From a virus: DNA of 62,182 bases. Below the pieces are notes generated by a model, which searched no databases, was not told where the DNA came from, and saw only the letters and a program-made list of their open reading frames with translations. Position numbers and translations under genes: made by a program. The stretch spans positions 1 through 62,182 of the IMG/VR virus record IMGVR_UViG_3300046516_000574, one strand, 5' to 3'. Shown piece after piece: positions 40,701-48,317 of the stretch (within the stretch, counting starts at the first letter, position 1; every line of letters begins with the position of its first letter).

Positions 40701-43700
40701 GCTCGCGGGCGCCACCGGCTACACCCCGCAGGGCCACGGCGTGACCGGCATGGATTCGCAGGGCTCGCCGATGGGCGGCGGCAGCGTGGCGAAGAAGGCG
40801 GCGGGCTTCGACGGCCTGTTTGGTTCTGGGTTCCAGCGCGGCGGGCGCATCGGTTTTGATACCGGGGGCGGCCTTAGCGGACTCGGGATGGAGCCAGCGA
40901 CGCAGACCCCGGCGGTGCAGCCTGCTGATGAGAGCGCTCTGATCGAGCAGGCTGTGAAAGCTCAGATTCAAGCGGCTCTGGGCAAGGGCCCGCCTCCCCC
41001 TCCAAAGCAGCAGCAACAGCAACAGCAATCGCCATTTCAAGGGCTTGGCAGCACCCTCGCCACCATTGGGAAGAACAGCCAAGCCTCGCAGCAGAGCGGC
41101 GTCGACAGCTTTAGCGGTACTGACCTTTCCGAGATCAGTTCGGGCGGCCCGGATTTCAGCAATCTTGCCTCCGATGCTTTCAACTTCGGCCTTGGCGGGG
41201 TCGTACGACGTGGCTTCCAAGACGGCGGCGTTGGCGACGGCGACGGCGGCGTTGGTGCTGCCGCTGCGGGTGATCCTGCTGGCGGTGTTGGCGGCCTCGG
41301 CGGCGCTGGGACTGGCGGTGTATCAAGCACTGGCTCATTTGGCGGGGTTAGCGGCGTTGGTGGCGAAGGCGGCGGTATCGGCGGCACAGGCGGCTTCGGC
41401 TTCGGCGGCGGGGGAGGCTCTGTCGGCGGCGTCTCTGGCGGCGTATCATCCAGCGTCGGCGTCGGTGCGCCCGCTGGTCCTGCTGGCCCCGGCGGCGTCG
41501 CAGGCTCTGGCGCGGGCGGTGGCCCCGGCGGCGTTGCAGGCGGCGTTGCAGGCGGCGTTGCAGGCGGCGGGGGTACGACGGCAGGCGGTGGCGGTGGCGC
41601 TACCAGCGGTGGCGGCGGCGGTGGGGGCGCGACTGGCGGTTCAACCGGCAGTGTAGGTGGTGGCGGCGGTTCTTCTGGCGCGCAAGGGCTGGGCGGAGGT
41701 CTGGCGGGACAGGTGGCGCTTTCCCAAGCGCTCGCGGATCTGGCGCTGTCGCGTGGCCAACAAATGGGCACCCCGTCGCAGAACGTGGCGGGCGCCACGC
41801 TCGGGCTCGGCTCGACTAATGGTGTGGGGAACGCCCTATCCGGCGCTGGCATCGGCTCTTCGATGGGCGTTGCCGGTCCTCAAGGCACGCCCGCGAGCAA
41901 TGGCATGCGCGGTAACCCGTCCCCGTCACCCACAATGGCTCTTCCGGGGCTTAACCCCGGAGACACCGCTCAATCCCCGACCCAAGCTCAACTGGATCAG
42001 TTCTATTCGCAGTTTGGTCAGCCCGGCACGTCCATGGGCTTCCCCGCCGGGAATCCGACTATCGGATCGCAGGGGCCACAGGGCACGCCAGCCCCAGCCG
42101 GAACCGACGGGCCAGCGCACAATTTCGGCGAGACGACCACCTCGCCATCCGTGGTTGCCAATCCGGGTGGCGCGAGCCCGTTCGGCGGGCCCGGCGCAGG
42201 GATCAGCGGGAATACGCAGGGCGTCGCCACCGCGCTTGCGCCGTCGGGACAGCCGTCGGGACAGCCGTCGGGACAGCCGTCGGTGGCTCCGAATACGATG
42301 ATGGGGATGCTGGCTGCGCCTGCGACCGCGCAAGCGCTCATGGCCCAGCTTGGCACACCGGCTCCTGCTGGCCTTGGCGGAGTCTCCACTGGCGGCGCGA
42401 GCAACAACGGCGGCGTCGGCGCCGGGATCGCCGGGAATACCTCCAGCGGAACTTCTGGCGGGTTCGGATCTATTGTACGAGCGCGGGGCGGGCGAACCGG
42501 CTTCCAAGATGGCGGCGGCGCGGGGCTCGGCGCTGGGCCGCCACCGCCACCCGAGCCTCCAGTGCGCCCTGCTCCTGCGCCGATCGTTGCGCCTGCGGTC
42601 GCCGCGATCGAGGCGTCGGCAGCGCCAGCGGCGGCTGCGCCCGCAGCGGGAGGCAAACCGACGCGCCAACAGGTGCTCGACTACAATGCCTCGATCGCAT
42701 CGAAGTACGGCAACAACCCGGATGTCGTTCGCAAGATCCTAGGCGGCGAGATGGGGGCGAAAGACCCCTATCAAGTCGGCGACGCCGGTTCGTCGTTCGG
42801 ACCATGGCAATTGCATAAAGGCGGCATGAACCCTGCGATGAGTGGCGCGGGCATGGGCGACGATTATGCCAAGGCGACCGGACACGACCCTAATGACCCG
42901 CGCTATTGGCAGGAGCAGAGCGACTTCGCCCAGAGCCAGATGGCCAAACAGGGTCTGACGCCATGGGCGACGACCATGGGCAAGCTCGGGCTCGGCAAGT
43001 GGTCAGCGCGCGGCGACGGCCAGCCATCGGACGGCAAAGCGCTGGCCTTCGCTGGTGCGGAGCAGAACCAGCAGCAGCAGCAATTCCAGCCGAGCGCGCT
43101 CGCCCACGCCGACCCGCAGACGCAGATAAGCGCTGCGATGGACGACGCCGCTCGGGCGCCGGATCGGAAGCAGATGCAGTCCGATTTCAGCATGGCCCTG
43201 ATGGCGGCTGGCTTCGGGATGATGGCAAGCCGATCGCCGCAGCTTGGGCCCGCCATCGGCCAAGGCGCGATGGCGGGCATGAAGTACATGCAGGATCAGC
43301 GCACGCTCGATCGCGAGTGGCAACTGAACCAAGCTAAGATCCAAGAACTCGGCAGCGAATCGCGCTACCACGACGAGCAGACCTCGCTCGGGGCCGCGAA
43401 CCTGACCTTGGAGTGGTACAAGGCGCAGCGCGAGAATTGGAGCATCCAATATCGGGGTTGGCTCGCTGGCGGACAGCAGGGCGAGCCGCCGCCCTATCCG
43501 CCCATGCCTTCCTTGCCATCCACGGGAGGCGGCGCAACCGCACCAGCTAAGACAGCTCCTGCTCCCAGCCAGACCGCCGCTCCTGCGCCGAGCCAAGCTC
43601 CTGCGCCGAGCCAAGCTCCTGCGCCTTCAGCCAAACCGCCGCCGATCCCGACCACTCCGGGCCCATTAGTGACCACTGAAGGCCCAAAGAAGACCGCCCA

Positions 43701-44685
43701 AGCCCCTCCAGCCCCAGACGCCACGACTGCTGCCCCCGATGCGACAAAGCCGCCCAGCACCGCTCCTGACGCCAGCGGCGCCCCTCCCGGCGCGCCGGGG
43801 CCGGATGACCCATTCTGGAAAGGCAAGCAGTGGTTCGAAAACCCCTATGAACTGACGCGCCGCGCGCAAGGTTACATGTCGTCGCCAGACCCGGAGGACA
43901 GGAAACAGGGCGCGGACATGATCAAGCAGGCCCACGAGATTTGGGCCAGCGGGAAGGCAGGCGGCCAGCCGATCGCTGGGGTCATGCCGCCGGAAGCCAT
44001 GGCTGACCAACAGAAGGAATTGTGGAAGACGCACAACGCCATACCGGAGCAACAGAAAGCAAGGGATCAGACCAACGAAAGGCTCGATCGCCTTATCGGT
44101 CTGATGAAGGGCGGCTACCAGCCGGGCGCCTTCGCGGAGGAGAAAGCGAATATCGTCGCCGACCTTAAGGCGTTCGGGATCAATGTTCCTCCCACCGCCA
44201 CCGCCAATCCGGCCGCATTCCAGATCTTTATGAAGGAGCACAATCAACTGCTCGCGAATCAAGTGAAGGCGATGGGAAACCGGCCTCTCGTCATGGAGTT
44301 TAAGACTTTCGGCATGGGCAATCCGAACCCAGAGATGCAGCCACAGGCGAATGCCGCAATCCTCTCCGAGATGAAGGGCGTTATCAATTGGGAGAGCCAG
44401 TACGCAAAAGACTTCGCCGCTTGGCATAACAAGAATCCCGGAGCCTATGACGAGACACAATTCTCCACGCCGTGGCTGGCGAAGAACAAGCTTGAGAAAT
44501 TCATCGACCCCGAGGCGCTGAAGTTCGCCTACCCCGGTCAGGATATCCCTGCTGCTTCGCAGCGGTTGAATGGCCAGCACTACATGACTGGCAAGGGCGA
44601 GCGGATCTGGGACGAGGAGAAGTGGAAGAAGGCTGGGTCGCCCAGCAATGGGGCAGGCGGTTGGATCGTACCGGCGGGGCAATAA
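37792..44685 (+). CDS. Giant (2297-residue) ejection protein with transglycosylase-like domain
   Basis: Residues 1-380 are a Gln/Asn/Ala-rich helical region (NQYENPFTQDVVNATQAEFN) typical of phage DNA-injection proteins. Residues 395-1620 are mostly disordered, with a Gly-only tract at about 1140-1320, and contain repeated motifs ARGGRTREN, GGRIGRQTGG, GGRIGRQDGG, GGRIGFDTGG and GGRTGFQDGG. Residues about 1625-1750 form a lysozyme/lytic-transglycosylase-like domain with candidate catalytic Glu1653 (GGEMGAKDPYQVGDAGSSFG, PWQLH). A Pro/Ala linker and a helical C-terminal domain follow. I infer that it leaves the head and opens the peptidoglycan during DNA entry. Confidence 0.75.
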   Translation: MGSILGGGSNTTTSSSSPDPQVLANYQGLVNRATGVANTPYTAYPGEQVAPLSNQTVTGLGNVDQYGYTAQPFLGAGGTMIQGAGQWMGQGFGTTASGYGGMQSGANTVAGAIPQMGTAQDMTLAAAASPVSAQQFSGNAVNQYENPFTQDVVNATQAEFNNQNAQQAQFLNSQNIGAGAFGGDRAGISQDILANQQSLAQAPIIAGLNQSNYNQALAEFNNQQQTNLGASEYNNSMLGQMANQYGNQALQTGQLGTAQANIGAQQGTLGTQLAQEGTSFGNLGTAFGNIGTAAQTAGLQGANAQMQAGMIPQTEQQQIDTALQNDWTQGQAYPFQTTGFLGNIVEGTGSQSGGTSQTTTPGPNPLNSVIGAGTAALGALSNPAVTSGLGSIGTALTALPFMARGGRTRENVEPIGRTFDGRAIHRFNYQGDPRSQIGLAEDREAERAGFQTGGSAGLGGVSPGNIYDLGVGKASPAGALAMMDPGSGAGAGTGAFGAGSLSRTPAGTIIHATPPISQWAAPAAQSGWGGGAPSPLSPSQAGPMAGPKAPTSPLQAGPMIDPRQVAAADGGRIGRQTGGALDIAGTAPQLTGFANYGYVDTATPGAIAQGSGVPSNESGLSNILYSSLTGGASGGSNVPPDAFTQIGTDSLSPSVPNLSGAAPGTVYQPIDYQHPMNNYQTGAGETSLGQHFFTKGANGELVYGGEGTAAAAGASSVPGVTDRISLLDRPGVVDATLTNTPTATVAASSPQSISATTTPAATTPAATTPATTTPAATVGAGAGGGSNAPAQNYAAYNEALSGGRGQNAADAALYAAHGGRIGRQDGGGLGGLPSYYTPESGNARGAHYNPAIAPPAPRPTPQPMYPAQHTAGRPRPPVVLHHPRPQPPTPLPPPRPLTLPDLGPFHSAPSPAGPVSLPVLNPEETRATSTTSAPYGPAGGLGDIRLPTPDDERPGYFQGGANAGVLGQMPLAGATGYTPQGHGVTGMDSQGSPMGGGSVAKKAAGFDGLFGSGFQRGGRIGFDTGGGLSGLGMEPATQTPAVQPADESALIEQAVKAQIQAALGKGPPPPPKQQQQQQQSPFQGLGSTLATIGKNSQASQQSGVDSFSGTDLSEISSGGPDFSNLASDAFNFGLGGVVRRGFQDGGVGDGDGGVGAAAAGDPAGGVGGLGGAGTGGVSSTGSFGGVSGVGGEGGGIGGTGGFGFGGGGGSVGGVSGGVSSSVGVGAPAGPAGPGGVAGSGAGGGPGGVAGGVAGGVAGGGGTTAGGGGGATSGGGGGGGATGGSTGSVGGGGGSSGAQGLGGGLAGQVALSQALADLALSRGQQMGTPSQNVAGATLGLGSTNGVGNALSGAGIGSSMGVAGPQGTPASNGMRGNPSPSPTMALPGLNPGDTAQSPTQAQLDQFYSQFGQPGTSMGFPAGNPTIGSQGPQGTPAPAGTDGPAHNFGETTTSPSVVANPGGASPFGGPGAGISGNTQGVATALAPSGQPSGQPSGQPSVAPNTMMGMLAAPATAQALMAQLGTPAPAGLGGVSTGGASNNGGVGAGIAGNTSSGTSGGFGSIVRARGGRTGFQDGGGAGLGAGPPPPPEPPVRPAPAPIVAPAVAAIEASAAPAAAAPAAGGKPTRQQVLDYNASIASKYGNNPDVVRKILGGEMGAKDPYQVGDAGSSFGPWQLHKGGMNPAMSGAGMGDDYAKATGHDPNDPRYWQEQSDFAQSQMAKQGLTPWATTMGKLGLGKWSARGDGQPSDGKALAFAGAEQNQQQQQFQPSALAHADPQTQISAAMDDAARAPDRKQMQSDFSMALMAAGFGMMASRSPQLGPAIGQGAMAGMKYMQDQRTLDREWQLNQAKIQELGSESRYHDEQTSLGAANLTLEWYKAQRENWSIQYRGWLAGGQQGEPPPYPPMPSLPSTGGGATAPAKTAPAPSQTAAPAPSQAPAPSQAPAPSAKPPPIPTTPGPLVTTEGPKKTAQAPPAPDATTAAPDATKPPSTAPDASGAPPGAPGPDDPFWKGKQWFENPYELTRRAQGYMSSPDPEDRKQGADMIKQAHEIWASGKAGGQPIAGVMPPEAMADQQKELWKTHNAIPEQQKARDQTNERLDRLIGLMKGGYQPGAFAEEKANIVADLKAFGINVPPTATANPAAFQIFMKEHNQLLANQVKAMGNRPLVMEFKTFGMGNPNPEMQPQANAAILSEMKGVINWESQYAKDFAAWHNKNPGAYDETQFSTPWLAKNKLEKFIDPEALKFAYPGQDIPAASQRLNGQHYMTGKGERIWDEEKWKKAGSPSNGAGGWIVPAGQ
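40063..40125 (+). repeat. 15-bp coding repeats (TTPAA)
   Basis: About four imperfect copies of a 15-bp unit encode Thr-Thr-Pro-Ala-Ala repeats inside a disordered linker of the giant ejection protein. They resemble slippage products and may vary between isolates. Confidence 0.6.
41525..41575 (+). repeat. 12-bp coding repeats (GVAG) in the glycine tract
   Basis: Four consecutive copies of a GGCGTTGCAGGC-like unit encode Gly-Val-Ala-Gly. They lie in the centre of a glycine-dominated segment of roughly 180 residues (nucleotides about 41215-41700). Confidence 0.65.
42241..42285 (+). repeat. 12-bp coding repeats (GQPS)
   Basis: Three to four exact tandem copies of a 12-bp unit (CCGTCGGGACAG) encode Ser-Gly-Gln-Pro repeats in the same giant protein. 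Exact identity suggests recent slippage. Confidence 0.75.
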
Positions 44686-47600
44686 ATGGCGGAGCAGCTT
44701 GAGAGTGACGACGACGTAGGGGTTGCGGCGCCGCCTCCGCAGCAGCAGCCTGCCGCCCAGACCCAGCCGCCGCCTGCGCAGGGCGAGCAAGGGCGACAGG
44801 TCATTGTCCATGCGCGGGCGCCGCCGAAGCCGCCGCCGAAACCTATTGCTCCTCACGAAGCGGTGCCGCTCTCTGTCGCCCCCAATGCCCCCGCGCCTTC
44901 TGCGGTCGGGCAGCAACCGCCGCAGCCATCTAAAATCGCGCACGAGGAGAGTGATGACGATGTCGGCGTCAGCCAGCCGGGCGGGAGCGACGAGGACATC
45001 GGCATCAAGAAATGGCCCGGTTGGGGACCGGAGCTTGGCAAGAGCATTCAGGGCGGCTTAGCGGAAGGGACGGCGGGCCTTCTCGGCGCGCCATTCGATA
45101 TCCCTCGTCTTGCCGACTATGGGCTTGCTTGGGCAGGCGCGCACGTCAATCAGGCGATGGGCGGCGAAGACGCGCAAGAGGCGATGCAGCGCACCCATGG
45201 CTCAGTTCTGCGCCAAGCCATCGGCGACAAGACCTATGACACGCTGGCGCAATTCATCCCGACCGGCGCCGACTATCAAAAGGAGTTCCTGCGCTCTGGC
45301 GTCGACCCCGGCTACACGCCGCAGAGCGGGGTCGGTCGATATCTCAAAACGGGCGCGAGCTTCATCCCCGGCGCGCTGATGCCGTTCGGTGAAGCGAGCA
45401 CGCTGGCGCGGCTCAAGCAGGCTGTCGGCCCGGCGATCGGCTCCGAAACGCTCGGCCATGCCGCAGAGGGCACCCCGTATGAGCCGTGGGCGCGGTTCGG
45501 TGGCTCGCTGATAGGGGGCGGCACCCAGATGAGCGGGGAAGCTATAGCGAAGCCGCTGACCAAGAGCGGTCAGACCGACATGGCCGCTGACATGCTGCGG
45601 GAAAAGGCGACGAACCCGGAGGCTGCGGCCGGAAACATCAGGACAGCGCAAGCGCAGACTGCGCCGGGCCGAGCGACAGGCGAGAATATCTCCGGCTCCA
45701 AGCCGACGGCGTCTCAGGTTGCTGTCGATCCCGGTCTGGTGGGGGCTGAAACTGAATACCAGACCCACTATGGCGTACAGCATTCGCAGCAATGGCACGC
45801 CCAACAGGCGGCGCAGACGAAAGCGCTGCAAGGGGTTCAGCCGGGCGGCGATTCGACCAAGGTTGCCGACCTGATCACCCAGCGGTTGCAACAAATTGAG
45901 CAGCAGCACGAGGCGGAGGTCGCGAATCATGCGGCCGGGGTGCAGCAAGCGGAGGCTGCGGCGAAAGGCGCGGCCGGTCAGGTCGCGAGGCAAGGCGCGC
46001 CAGAGGCTCTCGGCGCGAACGCGAGAAAAGCTATCGCCGATTCGATGGCGACGGCGAGGGCGAAGGAGGAGACACTTTGGAGAGCGATTAAGGCCGACAA
46101 GATCGGCGTCCGCCCCCACCAGATCGGTGGCCAAGCCAGAAAACTTCAGCGTCAAGTAGGGCCAATGCAAAAGCCAATGGAGGGCGACGAGGCGAGGATT
46201 TTCGACAACGCTTCCCGGCTCGGCAAGGATGTGACAAGGCTTTCCGACGTCACCGATCTCACCTCCGACCTCAAAACGGCGATGCGCAAGGAGCGGATGA
46301 GCAACGGCAAGACGCCAGCCTTGGCGCGGATGACGCAACTCCTCAAGACGGCGGAGAACGTCATCAAGAACGCCGCCACCCGGCAGAGCGCCAAGGAAGC
46401 CGAGGAGGATATGGGACGCCTGCGCGCCATGACCCCGCAGGATCGCGCTAACATTATGGCGGCCAGAGCGGCGAGCAGAGCGCGCGGCGACATCGAGCGC
46501 GGGCCAGCCGGTGCGATCACCCGGCAGGGGGCGACGGCTGACTCGTATCGTACGATGGAGTCGCAAGTCCCCGGCAAGATCTTCGCCAAAGGGGCGACCG
46601 GCTACCAGAAGGCCAAGGCCTACGCCGATGCGACCGGCAAGCCATGGATCGATCCGTTCAAGGACGTCGTCTCCGATTCGATGGCGCGGGAGGCTACCAC
46701 CAACGGCATGATCGACCCGGCCAAGCTCGCTAAATGGCAGCAGGATTATGAGGGGGCGCTGCGCGCCCTGCCTGCTGACGTGCGCCAGAACTTCGTAAAG
46801 GGGCCTGCCGAGGCGGCGGCGCAATTGGCGGATGATGCGGCGAATCGGCGCGCCGCCATGATCGCCCACCAGAAGCTCGACGCTGGCAAGGCGATGCGAA
46901 ACGACCCAGCGTTCAAAGGTTTTGAAGGCCAGACAAGCCCGCACGACATCCAGAACCTCGTCGGCGGTCTTTTCTCACGCAAGGACGCCGTTCGTCAGAT
47001 GACGCGGCTACAAACCTTCCTTGCCAGCCAGCCGGGTGGGGCGGCGGCGGTTGAAGGCCTAAAGCGCGCCGCGCTCGATCACATGCTGGACAGGGTCACA
47101 ACCCAGATGAAAGCCGGGGTCGGGAGCAACGTAAAGACCTTGTCGCCGGGACTGACGCAAAAACTGGTCGCCGATTACAAGCCAGTTATGGCGGCGGCTG
47201 GGTTTACCCCCCAGCAACTGCGTGTGATGGATCAGGTCGCCGATGACATCGAGCGCCAGCAGACCTTGTACACGACCACAATCCCAAGAGGATCGCCAAC
47301 CGCGCAGAAGACGGCCAAAGCTCTGGCCAAAATCGCGGAGCACGGGACGCATGGCGGCCTCGGTGTGGCGGGGACTATTATTGCAGCCCATGAAATTTAT
47401 CATAGCCTTCCCGAAGCCCTTCATGGGGTAGCGGGTTGGACCGGCGCTGGCGCCGCACTGGCTGCGCAGCACTTCTACGCCAAGGCGCGCAATGCAGGCA
47501 TTGCGAAGGCCGAACACTTATACCACGACGCGATAATGGACCCGGACAAGGCGGCTGATTTGCTGAGCCGTCCGAACCCCAACAGTTACGCCCGCCTCGC

Positions 47601-47700
47601 CGAGAAGTATGGCCGCCAAGGCATGTTCGCTGGTTTGGCGAGTGAGCGCCACGAGGAGTTACCTTCTCCGCTGGGATGGGGCTTAACCGCCAATCACTAA
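44686..47700 (+). CDS. Large internal virion / DNA ejection protein (1004 residues)
   Basis: The ATG directly abuts the preceding stop. Residues 1-110 are disordered and contain ESDDDVGV twice and EDIGI once, an acidic motif seen in phage ejection proteins. Residues 115-270 are hydrophobic and Gly/Ala-rich (GGLAEGTAGLLGAPFDIPRL, FIPGALMPFGEAS) and could insert into membrane. Residues 330-870 are long helices. A hydrophobic segment near 905-935 (HGGLGVAGTIIAAHEIYHSL) precedes the C-terminus. Together with the gene before it, this is the equivalent of T7 gp15/gp16 or P22 gp16/gp20. It ends one base before a convergent leftward gene. Confidence 0.7.
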   Translation: MAEQLESDDDVGVAAPPPQQQPAAQTQPPPAQGEQGRQVIVHARAPPKPPPKPIAPHEAVPLSVAPNAPAPSAVGQQPPQPSKIAHEESDDDVGVSQPGGSDEDIGIKKWPGWGPELGKSIQGGLAEGTAGLLGAPFDIPRLADYGLAWAGAHVNQAMGGEDAQEAMQRTHGSVLRQAIGDKTYDTLAQFIPTGADYQKEFLRSGVDPGYTPQSGVGRYLKTGASFIPGALMPFGEASTLARLKQAVGPAIGSETLGHAAEGTPYEPWARFGGSLIGGGTQMSGEAIAKPLTKSGQTDMAADMLREKATNPEAAAGNIRTAQAQTAPGRATGENISGSKPTASQVAVDPGLVGAETEYQTHYGVQHSQQWHAQQAAQTKALQGVQPGGDSTKVADLITQRLQQIEQQHEAEVANHAAGVQQAEAAAKGAAGQVARQGAPEALGANARKAIADSMATARAKEETLWRAIKADKIGVRPHQIGGQARKLQRQVGPMQKPMEGDEARIFDNASRLGKDVTRLSDVTDLTSDLKTAMRKERMSNGKTPALARMTQLLKTAENVIKNAATRQSAKEAEEDMGRLRAMTPQDRANIMAARAASRARGDIERGPAGAITRQGATADSYRTMESQVPGKIFAKGATGYQKAKAYADATGKPWIDPFKDVVSDSMAREATTNGMIDPAKLAKWQQDYEGALRALPADVRQNFVKGPAEAAAQLADDAANRRAAMIAHQKLDAGKAMRNDPAFKGFEGQTSPHDIQNLVGGLFSRKDAVRQMTRLQTFLASQPGGAAAVEGLKRAALDHMLDRVTTQMKAGVGSNVKTLSPGLTQKLVADYKPVMAAAGFTPQQLRVMDQVADDIERQQTLYTTTIPRGSPTAQKTAKALAKIAEHGTHGGLGVAGTIIAAHEIYHSLPEALHGVAGWTGAGAALAAQHFYAKARNAGIAKAEHLYHDAIMDPDKAADLLSRPNPNSYARLAEKYGRQGMFAGLASERHEELPSPLGWGLTANH

Positions 47701-47916
47701 TCAGTCAGGCAGGCGCATTAGCGCCGCAGCGCCCATGATCAGCAGGACGGTGACGCTCGCGCTAATCCAAAATGGCCGCCATAGGAATTTGATAAAGGCC
47801 ACCCGTTCCGCCGAGCGCCTCGCTTTCCACCGAGCTACGTTCTCGTCATATGGCTCAAGCAAGCTCAACAGCCACCATGTGCCAAGAAAGAGCAGGATTA
47901 AATAAATCACAATCAT
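47701..47916 (-). CDS. Two-helix small membrane protein
   Basis: The 71-residue leftward product has an N-terminal membrane helix (MIVIYLILLFLGTWWLLSLL), a charged middle (PYDENVARWKARRSAERVAF) and a second helix (FWISASVTVLLIMGAAALM). It is the last gene of the leftward recombination operon and starts one base after the previous stop. The middle segment should be cytoplasmic or periplasmic. Function unknown; superinfection exclusion is one possibility. Confidence 0.6.
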   Translation of the reverse strand: MIVIYLILLFLGTWWLLSLLEPYDENVARWKARRSAERVAFIKFLWRPFWISASVTVLLIMGAAALMRLPD

Positions 47917-48105
47917 TTAGCTCTCCTCCAGCTTCTCAAGGCGGGGGATGAAGCCGTCGATGCGTTCATCGAGCCGCCGAAGCCGGTCGTGAACCTCGCT
48001 GAACTCCCTGTCGAGCCGCGCATCCATGCGCCGTAGTTCAGCGCGGATTTCGTTGAGAATCAGGAGCGTCCGATCTGAGACGCCAACTCCCAGAACCGGG
48101 TCCAT
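47917..48105 (-). CDS. Small coiled-coil protein
   Basis: ATG 48105 overlaps the upstream stop by one base. The 62-residue product is nearly all helix with heptad spacing (LLILNEIRAELRRMDARLDR, VHDRLRRLDERIDGFI). It suggests a small dimeric or trimeric coiled coil. No family is assigned. Confidence 0.6.
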   Translation of the reverse strand: MDPVLGVGVSDRTLLILNEIRAELRRMDARLDREFSEVHDRLRRLDERIDGFIPRLEKLEES

Positions 48106-48317
48106 CACCCGTCCTCCGGGAACAGGGTCTGCGACCACTTTGCGATAACCATCGCCCCCTCCAGTTGCGCCTTGGCGTCGTTGAGGTGCCTCCACGCATC
48201 CTTCGGCCGGACGCCTTTCATCGCGTCCTGCGCGTCGAGGAGGAGGTCGTTCACCTCCCTCACCCGATCACTGACTTCACTGATCGCCCGCGCGAAATTC
48301 CGCTGCTCTCGGCTCAC
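48105..48317 (-). CDS. Small helical protein
   Basis: A GTG at 48317 overlaps the upstream TGA (GTGA) and gives 70 residues. The product is helical (FARAISEVSDRVREVNDLLL, AWRHLNDAKAQLEGAM). Longer versions from upstream starts would overlap the annealing-protein gene heavily and are rejected. It may be an accessory subunit of the recombination operon; the sequence does not show its role. Confidence 0.55.
   Translation of the reverse strand: MSREQRNFARAISEVSDRVREVNDLLLDAQDAMKGVRPKDAWRHLNDAKAQLEGAMVIAKWSQTLFPEDG

Noticed and set aside
41037-41852. 271-residue proline-rich leftward frame
   Set aside because: It is the mirror image of the glycine tract (GGC read backwards gives GCC/CCG), so it needs no coding explanation.
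42241-42285. Possible CRISPR-like array (regular 12-bp repeats)
   Set aside because: The repeats are contiguous coding units without spacers, encoding Ser-Gly-Gln-Pro in a disordered linker.
43666-44943. 425-codon leftward frame antisense to the two ejection genes
   Set aside because: It spans the junction of two well-supported rightward genes and its product is Arg/Leu-rich without a recognisable fold.
45202-46944. 580-codon leftward frame antisense to the 1004-residue ejection protein
   Set aside because: Arg/Leu/His-rich product typical of the complementary strand of helical GC-rich genes, with no ribosome site.
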